Part shown: positions 1-7,375 of the stretch, in pieces
How the letters are laid out: the number at the start of each line of letters is the position of its first letter
How positions within the stretch are numbered: the stretch's first letter is position 1
DNA from: Arenicella sp.
GTDB taxonomy: Bacteria > Pseudomonadota > Gammaproteobacteria > Arenicellales > Arenicellaceae
DNA length: 10,321 nt
Direction: 5' to 3'
NCBI GenBank assembly: GCA_016763815.1
Contig: JAESTB010000449.1
Span: 1 to 10,321, forward strand
Made by a program: the position numbers and the translations under genes
The notes under the pieces: model-generated
Told to the model about the DNA's origin: nothing
What the model saw: the letters and a program-made list of their open reading frames with translations, nothing else
Database searches by the model: none

Positions 1-1489
1 CATGATTTCAAGTCGTTTACTGGAAGCTCGACAAAAGAGACTTGGCTCAGAAATATTGTACCAACAGGTTATTGCCTCGGAGCATGGCACGGATGATGTG
101 CAGGGTATTACTGCGATTCAAAACGACGCTATTGTGCAGAGTATTCGCACTGAGTTAGTTGAGTTAGAAAGCAGACAAGGCGAGCTATCTCAGCGCTAAG
201 GTCCTGAACACCGTCGAATGATTGAATTGGCGTCACAAATTAAGTCGACCAATCAAAACCTTCAACAACAAATCCAACGTGTTGTCTCGGCGATTAAGTC
301 AGAGTACGAACTAGCCAAAGAGAGCGAATCTTTCTTGAAAAACTCGCTTGGACGATCTACCAATAGAGTTCAATCGCTCGGGCGAAAACAATTTGATTTA
401 CTAGCACTGGAACAAGACGTTCGCACCCAGCGCGATGTTTACCAAGCGTTTTTAAAACGGCTTAATGAAAATAGGGCGACGGGCGTCAATGTAAATGAGA
501 ACGTGCGCATCACCGACCCTGCGCTGGCACCCATTCGGCCTATAAAAAGCAAGGCTACGTTGTTGGTGTTTTTGTTTACGGCATTAACGGCCATTATTGG
601 TTTTGGTGTCGGAGTCTTACGTGAGTTGTTTGATAACACTGTCAATAACGACGAAGATGTGGCGGCTAAGTTGCTGCATGTGAGTTTAGGGTCAGTACCT
701 ATTATTCAGAGCGACGAGTTAACCGCTGGACAAATAAATGTAGCGTATCGCCACTATAGCGACAATCGGCTTTCACACTTCGCTGAATCAATTAGAACCA
801 TTCGCTCTAGTTTGATGTTGTCTTCGATCGATGAAAAAAAACGCCGAATTTTATTTACGTCGACCATCCCCGGCGAAGGTAAAACGTCATTATCAATCAG
901 CGTAGCAATGGCGTTTGGTCAAGTGCGGAAAACCCTGCTTATCGACGGTGACTTACGCCGCCCGTCGCTTGATGACTTATCTGATTCACCGTTTGATCGC
1001 CGGCATCTTGGTCTAAATGACCTGTGTCTGGGAGCGGCTAAACCGTCTGAATGCATTCAGACTTTGCCTAGTTTTGGAATTGATTTATTAACCGCGGGCA
1101 CGGTCAACCCTAACCCTCAGGAATTGTTTTGTTCGACTACGTTTAGCGAGCTGCTGAATCAACTTAACGAGTTGTACGATGTAATTGTTATCGATTCTCC
1201 TCCGTGTGGCGGCTTAAGTGATGCTTTGTTGTTGTCTACACATGTAGACCAAGTGGCGTATGTTGTTAAGGCGGGCACAACTCCGGTGGCGAAAATACGC
1301 GCTTGCTTGAGGTCGATACAACAGGCAGGATCAACCGTTGCTGGAGTGGTGGTGAATCAATTGCCAGATACTGATGTATCGTTTAGCTATTATTATGGTC
1401 GGGATTACTACTCTGACTCTGTGCAAAAAGATGCACAGGTAGCAAAAGAGACGATGAATCTGACTAACGAGCGAATAGAACCTTCATGA
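1..1489 (+). pseudogene. Polysaccharide co-polymerase / BY-kinase (Wzc/VpsO/GumC type), 5'-partial, interrupted by in-frame TAA
   Basis: This is the 3' part of a gene for an inner-membrane chain-length determinant fused to a bacterial tyrosine kinase; its 5' end lies outside the window. The frame is open from base 2 to a TAA at 197-199, then continues in the same frame without another stop to TGA at 1487-1489. Across the stop the protein reads ELSQR-stop-GPEHRRMIEL. From family knowledge this is the periplasmic YGPxHPxM motif, with the stop in place of Tyr (TAT or TAC to TAA, one base). Downstream parts are all present: coiled coil, GNVR-type segment, second membrane helix and complete kinase domain. 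A single recent nonsense change or a sequencing error fits best; there is no frameshift or deletion. The ATG at 2 is probably internal. The gene just downstream is VpsP-like, matching the vpsO-vpsP order of Vibrio. Confidence 0.8.
218..1489 (+). CDS. C-terminal reading frame of the interrupted co-polymerase: coiled coil, TM helix, tyrosine-kinase domain
   Basis: This is the 423-residue open part after the stop. Residues 1-85 are predicted periplasmic coiled coil. A Pro-rich GNVR-type segment (DPALAPIRP, about 100-108) precedes a membrane helix at about 113-134. The cytoplasmic kinase domain has Walker A STIPGEGKTS (215-224), Walker A' LLIDGDLRRP (240-249), Walker B VIVIDSPP (322-329) and a C-terminal tyrosine cluster SYYYGRDYY (390-398), the usual autophosphorylation site. 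The ATG at 218 has no convincing Shine-Dalgarno sequence and was chosen only as the first Met after the stop. Reinitiation 18 nt after the stop is possible. However, such a product would lack the first membrane helix, and its roughly 110 periplasmic residues would have no export signal. I therefore expect it to be poorly functional by itself. If the stop is a sequencing error, this is simply the C-terminal half of one protein. Confidence 0.6.
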   Translation: MIELASQIKSTNQNLQQQIQRVVSAIKSEYELAKESESFLKNSLGRSTNRVQSLGRKQFDLLALEQDVRTQRDVYQAFLKRLNENRATGVNVNENVRITDPALAPIRPIKSKATLLVFLFTALTAIIGFGVGVLRELFDNTVNNDEDVAAKLLHVSLGSVPIIQSDELTAGQINVAYRHYSDNRLSHFAESIRTIRSSLMLSSIDEKKRRILFTSTIPGEGKTSLSISVAMAFGQVRKTLLIDGDLRRPSLDDLSDSPFDRRHLGLNDLCLGAAKPSECIQTLPSFGIDLLTAGTVNPNPQELFCSTTFSELLNQLNELYDVIVIDSPPCGGLSDALLLSTHVDQVAYVVKAGTTPVAKIRACLRSIQQAGSTVAGVVVNQLPDTDVSFSYYYGRDYYSDSVQKDAQVAKETMNLTNERIEPS

Positions 1490-1518
1490 AACTCTAAAGG
1501 CTTCGTACTCAGATAATA

Positions 1519-2208
1519 ATGTTAATCAGTCGTTTAATATGCGTTGCGTTGTTAATCGCGCTTGCTCTTAAGGCCGGTCAGTTTGCTATTTCGGATTACT
1601 ATTTTGAGCAAGCTAAGCAACGTCGGCAAGCACTGAATATTGATGTTGAAAAAACATCACGAGTACTGTTGCCTATTTTAAGGGAGGTTGAAAAAGCACT
1701 TTACTGGCGCCCCAATAGTGCCGAAGCTTTGGATTTGAAAGCTGACGTGCTCTATCAATCTTGGTGGTTATCACCCGACGGGCAATACTTCAACTCATCG
1801 AAATTATTGCAGGCGGCTGACGCGACTCATAGAAAGGCTTTGAATATTCGCAAAGACTGGTCTTTTGTCATCGCTCGGCTAGCGCTAATTCATGCACAAA
1901 AGCCGGCGATTGACGCTGAATTTGAGACATGGTTTGCTAAAGCATATCAACTCGGGCGCTATGAAACTGAAATAGCACGTTCAATGATGCAAATAGGCCT
2001 GCAAGCATGGCCTAGGTTAAATCCGCAACAGCGACAACAAACCATTGAATTTACACGTATTTCGATTGAGCAAAAAGCAAATAGTAGCAAGTTTATTCGG
2101 GCGTTATTGAGCGACTATGAACAGTTAGAATTTATCTGCAATGAGTTGCCCAGCTCTAAGCGCATGCAAAAGGTCTGCCAAAGCTCCAATGCTGATGAGG
2201 CGACGTAG
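1519..2208 (+). CDS. VpsP-like membrane-anchored exopolysaccharide protein with TPR-like helices
   Basis: The 229-residue protein has one N-terminal hydrophobic helix (about 4-24) with a basic residue before it. This suggests an inner-membrane anchor or uncleaved signal with the rest in the periplasm. The body is helical and TPR-like: one helix pair lies around 55-85 (EKALYWRPNSAEALDLKADV) and another around 107-130 (RKALNIRKDWSFVIARLAL). This resembles the VpsP family, a poorly characterised protein coded next to the VpsO co-polymerase in Vibrio polysaccharide loci. Here too it follows the co-polymerase, 29 nt after its stop and presumably in the same transcript. The ATG at 1519 is bounded by an in-frame TAA at 1495-1497 and is the only good start. 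The nearest purine-rich stretch, AAAGG at 1496-1500, is too distant to be a normal ribosome binding site. The family assignment is by recall of architecture and context; molecular function is unknown. Confidence 0.7.
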   Translation: MLISRLICVALLIALALKAGQFAISDYYFEQAKQRRQALNIDVEKTSRVLLPILREVEKALYWRPNSAEALDLKADVLYQSWWLSPDGQYFNSSKLLQAADATHRKALNIRKDWSFVIARLALIHAQKPAIDAEFETWFAKAYQLGRYETEIARSMMQIGLQAWPRLNPQQRQQTIEFTRISIEQKANSSKFIRALLSDYEQLEFICNELPSSKRMQKVCQSSNADEAT

Positions 2209-2212
2209 TCGC
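2200..2212. other. Small perfect inverted repeat at the convergent gene junction
   Basis: GCGAC-GTA-GTCGC forms a 5-bp stem with a 3-nt loop. It overlaps the TAG stop of the VpsP-like gene (2206-2208), and its last base is also the final base of the flippase gene's stop codon. On the + strand it is followed by TATTTAGT, a poor T-tract; on the - strand there is no T-tract. It might act as a weak shared terminator, but the stem is short. Confidence 0.25.
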
Positions 2213-3663
2213 TATTTAGTAGACCGAAACGCGGACATCAGTAGTTTTTCAACATCACCTAGTAGTTTCAACGATTGGTCTCGGCATAGCGGCGAAAATG
2301 CATTAAAAAAACCGAGCAGGGTAAACATGCTAGCAAGGTAGTAGGCGGTTTTGCTGAAGAGTGTATCGCTGTCGTAGGTAAGCCAATACAAGATGTAAAA
2401 TACGCCAGTCGACGTTAAGGTAATCGTTAATAGTATTAGGCAGGTTTTGCTTATTTCAGTAATCGATTTTGATAGTAACTGCGAAGGGTAAACAACATAG
2501 ACCAATTCACATAGAATAAACGCCAATGTAAAAAGCCTTACGTCTTGACTACTATTAACCACAACGAAGAGACCAATAGCTAATATCAAAATACGGACTA
2601 TATCGGCATAGAGAATTAATTTAGTTTCGTCTCCTCCGACCACTATCTGGTTTAGCCAATGGCTCAGTTGGCGTATTGCAACCAGTGTTACGACAACGGG
2701 TATCAAATACGGTATTGGTGGATACTGGCTGCCAAATATAAGACCAATAATTAGCTCCCCAAATATTGTAATAGTCAGTAGAAGTGGGAGCGCTAAATAT
2801 AAAGTGATAATGCCATTGCCATAGGCCTTATGACTAAGTTGGTGTTTAGTGGCCGTGCTGATTCTGCGAATGAATATCTTTGATAAGCCAACCGCAATTA
2901 TGTTTGCGGTATTTGCCGTAACCATCATTGTCAAGAAATATAGCGTGAACTGAGCTAGGCCGGAATAACTCGCAATCAGTGCTTTATCAATTTCAGTACC
3001 GAAGTATTTTAAAGCCCCGACCGCAATCAGAGGCAGGCCAAAATGCCATAATTCAAATAGGTAAGCTTTATTCAGGGCTAGGCGATATGGTCGACTCGCC
3101 CAAAAATGAGATAAGATTGTGCTAATTGAATGGCGAAATACGAACGAAATATAAAATGCCCAATAACTACTCCAAATTAGGGCGCAGACCAGCGCGATGA
3201 CGATGGACGCAATATCAGCTGTGACTCCGATTTTTGCGGTCACGATAAAATTGTTTTGGCGATGTAGGCGTTGTGGGTCTAAGTGTGTGAAACCATTTAT
3301 CAATGGCACGGCCGCTAATAGGGCATAGTTAAAGACGCCTGATGGAACCTTTAGGAAGCCGGCGATGCTCGGCGCCAGCAATACAATGATCGCGGCAATA
3401 GCCAAACCTCTAAACACCATGACACTTTGCATTGTGGCTTGAAACTGTTCCGAGTTTCCGTGCTCCGAACGTTGCATAAACATTTCATGTCCGAAGCTAG
3501 TCATGTACTCGAATAGTGATAAAACGACGCCAAATGTTAGGGCGATTGAAAAATCGTAGGGGCTTAGTAAACGGGCAAAAATGATGTTCCGAAAAAGCAT
3601 CGAAACAATTGAGCTAGCGTAAGTGCCCGAAGCTAAGAATGCAGATTGAGTGTAGTTAAACAT
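2212..3663 (-). CDS. Oligosaccharide flippase (Wzx-type, MOP superfamily)
   Basis: The 483-residue, very hydrophobic protein has about 12-14 predicted membrane helices. It is likely to flip undecaprenyl-diphosphate-linked repeat units from the cytoplasmic to the periplasmic face of the inner membrane. The N-terminus follows the polysaccharide-flippase pattern: a first helix, then IIFARLLSPYDFSIALTFGVV (about 27-47, in two overlapping pieces) and a helix carrying FEYMTSFGHEMFMQR (51-65). The segment HLDPQRLHRQNNF (127-139) resembles a loop motif common in exopolysaccharide flippases. Length is normal for the family. It is the last gene of the six-gene - strand block, 27 nt after the polymerase stop, and ends 3 bp from the converging VpsP-like gene. 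The ATG at 3663 has only a weak upstream GAG as ribosome binding site. Substrate specificity cannot be read from sequence. Confidence 0.88.
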   Translation of the reverse strand: MFNYTQSAFLASGTYASSIVSMLFRNIIFARLLSPYDFSIALTFGVVLSLFEYMTSFGHEMFMQRSEHGNSEQFQATMQSVMVFRGLAIAAIIVLLAPSIAGFLKVPSGVFNYALLAAVPLINGFTHLDPQRLHRQNNFIVTAKIGVTADIASIVIALVCALIWSSYWAFYISFVFRHSISTILSHFWASRPYRLALNKAYLFELWHFGLPLIAVGALKYFGTEIDKALIASYSGLAQFTLYFLTMMVTANTANIIAVGLSKIFIRRISTATKHQLSHKAYGNGIITLYLALPLLLTITIFGELIIGLIFGSQYPPIPYLIPVVVTLVAIRQLSHWLNQIVVGGDETKLILYADIVRILILAIGLFVVVNSSQDVRLFTLAFILCELVYVVYPSQLLSKSITEISKTCLILLTITLTSTGVFYILYWLTYDSDTLFSKTAYYLASMFTLLGFFNAFSPLCRDQSLKLLGDVEKLLMSAFRSTK

Positions 3664-3690
3664 CGCGCGAACTCAATGTGACATGCACAA

Positions 3691-4989
3691 TTAGAGTGCC
3701 GTGTCCGACGAAATTCGCCTATTAACGTTGTGTTGTGTCAGAGTGTTAGGATTAGATCGCTTTCTTCGACTTGGGTTTCTACCGACACAAGCGGCTAAAA
3801 CCATCACGTAGACACAGGCCATTTGCCCCCAGAAGTGGACCGTCGACGCAATTAGCGTCATTGCGAACGCAGATATAAACCAAGCTTGCATTAATCGCCG
3901 ATCTTTTCTTTCACTTAATCGGCGGGTGTGCTTGAGTGAACGACGCAGTACAAAGAGCAGAAAAATCGAGAATAAAGCCACCATAGTGGCGCCATATCGA
4001 AGCATTAAAACCAACCAATAGCTGTCTATGGTGTTTTGCATTAGGTTACGTGTATAAAAATCATCTATAACGTCGAAAATGTTGATGTCATAACCATAAC
4101 CGAACACCATGCCCCAAGTCGATTGAGCTAAAACCTCGATGCCATTAATCCACATATAGTAGCGTGCGTAGCCAGTTGCGGGGTTAATCAGTAGATAACT
4201 GAACATAACTCTGACTGGGTCGCGGTTCGAGAGTATGTCTATGAATACATAGGATATTAGGAATAGGCCGAGTAATATCCACCACTTATTGGAGTAACGT
4301 CGTAACACCAATGCCCATGTAAGCATTCCTAACTGGACTAAAATAGCCAGAATGGGGGCTGATGATGCCGAAATAACCGCACCGCCGCCAGCGAAAAATA
4401 CCGCAGCCCAATATTTTTTCTGCCGTTGAGCCATGGTGATCGCGATAACCATGAAACTGGCACATAAGGTGCCAAAGAGTATGGCGTGATCGGTTGGCCC
4501 AATGGCTCGCCATATCCCATAACGTTTGTCGGCTATACCGAGATAGTTTTGGCCGGTCAATTTGGCCGCTATTTCATGAGTGAAATGCCGGCCAGTAATC
4601 GCTTCAGGTAAGCCTAGCAAGAACAAAATAGTGACCATCATAAACAGCGACGCTGCTAGCTTTTTCCGATCATCGTAGCTGTTTACTTTTAAGCGAACTA
4701 GGAAATAGGGAATGGCCATTTCCAATGCTAGAACGCCGCCAGACTCGATAGCCGCGGCTAAACCTGTATTTAAACTAAAGGCTAGCGTGGGCCATAAAAA
4801 AACAATGCACGCCATTACATCGCAACGATTCCAATCTACCTGGTGCGCTCGTTTGAACATTAACCACACCACATAAGGGGTCAAGGCAATAAGTGCAATA
4901 CGATAACCGCTTAATACTAGACTGCCCAGTGTTAGACTGAATTCATCGGGTACCAGAAATGACAAAATTAATAGGCGAATAGCGGTCAT
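3691..4989 (-). CDS. O-antigen/exopolysaccharide polymerase-like membrane protein (Wzy/O-antigen ligase family)
   Basis: The 432-residue protein has about 10-12 predicted membrane helices and a large periplasmic loop in the second half. Its likely role is joining flipped repeat units into polymer at the periplasmic face. The stretch RYGIWRAIGPTDHAILFGTL (156-175) matches the family pattern of Arg-rich loop, Gly-Pro and His-Ala/Pro-Ile before a helix. The region around RVMFSYLLINPATGYARYYMW, given here as two overlapping parts RVMFSYLLINPATGY and TGYARYYMW, followed by GMVFGYGYDINIF is typical of the Wzy_C loop. The C-terminal tail is basic and hydrophilic (NPSRRKRSNPN). An in-frame TAG just upstream bounds the start, so ATG 4989 is the only sensible choice; it lies 16 nt after the preceding glycosyltransferase stop. 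Wzy polymerases and WaaL ligases share this fold, but the adjacent flippase and co-polymerase favour polymerase. Confidence 0.82.
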   Translation of the reverse strand: MTAIRLLILSFLVPDEFSLTLGSLVLSGYRIALIALTPYVVWLMFKRAHQVDWNRCDVMACIVFLWPTLAFSLNTGLAAAIESGGVLALEMAIPYFLVRLKVNSYDDRKKLAASLFMMVTILFLLGLPEAITGRHFTHEIAAKLTGQNYLGIADKRYGIWRAIGPTDHAILFGTLCASFMVIAITMAQRQKKYWAAVFFAGGGAVISASSAPILAILVQLGMLTWALVLRRYSNKWWILLGLFLISYVFIDILSNRDPVRVMFSYLLINPATGYARYYMWINGIEVLAQSTWGMVFGYGYDINIFDVIDDFYTRNLMQNTIDSYWLVLMLRYGATMVALFSIFLLFVLRRSLKHTRRLSERKDRRLMQAWFISAFAMTLIASTVHFWGQMACVYVMVLAACVGRNPSRRKRSNPNTLTQHNVNRRISSDTAL

Positions 4990-5005
4990 GGTTAATGTTG
5001 CCTAG

Positions 5006-5791
5006 TTATTCGTAGCCAAGCTGCTGGGCCAGTTTTACGGGGTTTTGACTGCCAGCAGTCTGATTTGGAAGCAATTTTAAGACGCGACGATACGCTAGCC
5101 CAAAGCGTATGCGTTTATATTGTATTCCCCACTTTGTAATTGCCCCACAGACGGCATGTAATGGTAATTCATGACACCATTTTTTCTGCAGGTAGGAATA
5201 GGCAAGGGCATAGTCGCCGCCAAGCGATTGAGTGCGCTTACTATTGTGAATAACAGGCGCGTGAATGGCGTATGAATGTTTGCCTAGCGAGCGCATAGTG
5301 GCGCAATAGTCGCTTGCGAACAAGTGAAACCCAACTAAGTTCTTATCGAATGCGGGCGCGTCTTGAGGTTTTACGATCAGTAGTAGTTCGTCCAAAGTTT
5401 CTACTTCGGTTGGCGTGGTAAAGGCTTCACCTAATTCGGCATTTAGGCCGCTGTCCCAGACTCTGCCAGCGTTGTCGCCGCGAGATGTCTTACCAAAAAC
5501 GCCGAGTACCCCCCAGTCTGTCTGTTGCTCTGAAAGCACATCGAGTGCCTCGCTTAGGTGTTGGTACCAATTCAGGGGCAGGTAAACATCTTGATGAGCA
5601 AATACGATAATATCCTTATCGGCAAAATAGGCTAGGCCTTGATTATAGGCCTCGGCTGCCGATTTAGCCCCAATCACTGAGTGATGGGGGACATTAATTT
5701 GTGAGAAAATCGGCGAGCGCAGTGAATTACTATTAAGTATGTCTGAATCAGATACCGCGACCACGATCGCGATATTAAGCGACTTATTCAT
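5006..5791 (-). CDS. Glycosyltransferase, GT2-like (GT-A fold)
   Basis: The 261-residue protein is likely a cytoplasmic sugar transferase that extends the lipid-linked repeat unit. It opens with a short beta strand (LNIAIVVAVSD, 5-15). An AAEAYNQGL helix (45-53) follows, as in GT2-type enzymes that detect new chain positions. Then comes IIVFAHQDVYLPLNW (61-75), which occupies the place of the usual DxD strand. VETLDELLLIV (130-140) and GFHLFASDYC (154-163) are further stretches typical of this subfamily, which I associate with Pfam PF13712 from memory. The classical DxD is replaced by HQDV, as is common in that subfamily, so metal use is uncertain. There is no membrane segment. Its ATG overlaps the stop of the preceding methyltransferase by one base (TAATG), which points to translational coupling. 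Donor and acceptor sugars are unknown. Confidence 0.78.
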   Translation of the reverse strand: MNKSLNIAIVVAVSDSDILNSNSLRSPIFSQINVPHHSVIGAKSAAEAYNQGLAYFADKDIIVFAHQDVYLPLNWYQHLSEALDVLSEQQTDWGVLGVFGKTSRGDNAGRVWDSGLNAELGEAFTTPTEVETLDELLLIVKPQDAPAFDKNLVGFHLFASDYCATMRSLGKHSYAIHAPVIHNSKRTQSLGGDYALAYSYLQKKWCHELPLHAVCGAITKWGIQYKRIRFGLAYRRVLKLLPNQTAGSQNPVKLAQQLGYE

Positions 5792-6441
5792 TACTGTGAT
5801 TCGTCACTGGCACGCACCGCATATTGAAGGTAGGCTGAGTCTAGGCCGTATATCAATTGCATGATGTAAGATAACAGCAAACGTGGACCGCCATTGCCGC
5901 TACCATAGCGATTAACGCCCTTTATTTTGTCAACTTTCCAGCCTGTTTGTTGCATTACACGAAGCAGGCTTTTCTTAGTAAAGAAACGCAAGTGAGTGAG
6001 ATCCAGGACTCCCGCATCTCGGTATCGCCAATCTTTGGAGAACAGTAGCTCATTTATATTTGAGAGGTAACGCACATTTGGAATGGATAATACAAGGCTT
6101 CCACCCCAGCTTAGTTTCTGTTTTAGATCTCGCAAAAACTCGATATGGTTTTCCATATGCTCAATAACGTCATTGCATATTATCAGGTCGAAATGCTGTT
6201 TCGGCAGCTGATCAGAGACGTCTTCATAATTGCCAACAATAACTTTGTCTAGTAGCGCGCTAGCTTTTGTTGCGGCGTCGGAGTTTTGCTCAACCCCCCA
6301 GTATTCGTGTTGCGCTTCCAAGTTGTTTCGAAAGTTGCCTTCGCCACAGCCGATTTCCAAAACCTTAGAATAGCGTGCAGGCAGAAACTGTTGCATTTCA
6401 TGCCGCTGAGATTGGTAATAGTTGGGGCGTTGATTGGACAT
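5791..6441 (-). CDS. Class I SAM-dependent methyltransferase
   Basis: The 216-residue Rossmann-type methyltransferase (Methyltransf_11/23-like) probably methylates a sugar or sugar-lipid intermediate of the polysaccharide. Motif I is VLEIGCGEG (27-35), which binds S-adenosylmethionine. The acidic end of beta-2 is in YWGVEQNSDAA (47-57), and the post-motif strand is DLIICNDVIEHM (85-96). LSIPNVRYLSNINELL and LDLTHLRFFT further on are typical of this group of glycan-cluster methyltransferases. It is cytoplasmic with no membrane helix. It lies 59 nt after the putative rhamnosyltransferase and overlaps the next glycosyltransferase by one base (TAATG). The ATG at 6441 has no strong Shine-Dalgarno sequence. 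The acceptor could instead be a terminal methyl cap on the chain; sequence does not decide. Confidence 0.82.
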   Translation of the reverse strand: MSNQRPNYYQSQRHEMQQFLPARYSKVLEIGCGEGNFRNNLEAQHEYWGVEQNSDAATKASALLDKVIVGNYEDVSDQLPKQHFDLIICNDVIEHMENHIEFLRDLKQKLSWGGSLVLSIPNVRYLSNINELLFSKDWRYRDAGVLDLTHLRFFTKKSLLRVMQQTGWKVDKIKGVNRYGSGNGGPRLLLSYIMQLIYGLDSAYLQYAVRASDESQ

Positions 6442-6500
6442 TTTATATTTAGGGCGACTTCGCTTTAGTTTGAAAAGTGACTGAATTACAAATGGTAAAT

Positions 6501-7349
6501 CTAGTCCTTACTTTTAACTAGCAAAAATAACGTTTTTAGCTGTGATCTGAAAAACTCCTTAAGTTGTCTGGCGGGAGTTAACGTTGCGTTCTCCAAGAAA
6601 ATTAGCAAATTGGATTCGTGCCTGAGTTGCCTCTTTATAAATGGGAAGGCTTTGATGAGCTCGGTATTTTGAACTCGACGCCCTCTTATGCGGTTCGATA
6701 CATTGCTGCTATGAATGACCTGTAGCCACATGCTTTGGGGTTTCAATTGATGTATCGTGCCAACGTTATGCAGTTTTGTGTGCTGGTGTTGCCAAATGGT
6801 TTTGATATCAGCTGACAATGGTTCCAATACTGAGGCGAATGGGTTGCTGGTGTCGCGATGTGAATAGACGCGGCCACGACTGAGTATCAGCCCATTTGGG
6901 TAATTCATCACTTGAGCGTGAGCCTTATGACTCAACGGACCAGCGTCAGCTTGAAGTCCGCGGATGAAGTCTTTATTGAGTGCATCATCGTTGTCGAGGC
7001 GAGAAGTCAATAAAACCTTTTTATGAGCCGGAACTCGATCAAGAATTTGTCGCCGGATATCCGCTAACGGTATGTTTCTTTCCCAGAAAATGGTGATTTG
7101 TCGGTACTGAGTTTGATATTTCTTTGCACGTGACCGAAACGGCTCAGGCGTGTCTATGTCAAAGTAAATAAACCATTCGAAATCTGAACTAGATTGCTGC
7201 ATCACAGAAGGTAGGCAATAAGTTTCAAATAACTCGAATCGATTCTCTAACCAGTTTGGTGAACGCCTTATTTTCGACTCACGCCCGCCTGACGGTAGGT
7301 TGAAACGAGTAAGAATAATATGGCAAAGGTCTGACTTCTGAAGCTTCAT
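6501..7349 (-). CDS. Putative rhamnosyltransferase (Rhamno_transf, PF11316-like)
   Basis: The 282-residue protein matches the pattern of the putative rhamnosyltransferase family. The N-terminus has CHIILTRFNLPSG (9-21), then W-L-E-N-R-F-E-L-F-E-T-Y-C-L-P-S (33-48), the Trp-Leu...Arg...Leu-Phe...Tyr-Cys-Leu-Pro-Ser signature. FEWFIYFDIDTPEPF (57-71) and TSRLDNDDAL (115-124) follow; the Asp-rich DNDD is the likely metal/nucleotide-sugar site of a GT-A fold. No membrane segment is visible. It follows the CmcI-like methyltransferase by 26 nt. The ATG at 7349 has no convincing ribosome binding site. The rhamnose label rests on the family name, which itself is weakly supported by biochemistry, so the transferred sugar should be regarded as a prediction. 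Confidence 0.77.
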   Translation of the reverse strand: MKLQKSDLCHIILTRFNLPSGGRESKIRRSPNWLENRFELFETYCLPSVMQQSSSDFEWFIYFDIDTPEPFRSRAKKYQTQYRQITIFWERNIPLADIRRQILDRVPAHKKVLLTSRLDNDDALNKDFIRGLQADAGPLSHKAHAQVMNYPNGLILSRGRVYSHRDTSNPFASVLEPLSADIKTIWQHQHTKLHNVGTIHQLKPQSMWLQVIHSSNVSNRIRGRRVQNTELIKAFPFIKRQLRHESNLLIFLENATLTPARQLKEFFRSQLKTLFLLVKSKD

Positions 7350-7375
7350 TTGTCGGGGATTAAGGTAATAGTTAA

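Noticed and set aside
4286..4520. Two overlapping - strand frames of 60-75 codons within the polymerase gene.
   Set aside because: They are out-of-frame readings of the polymerase coding sequence with no domain signal.
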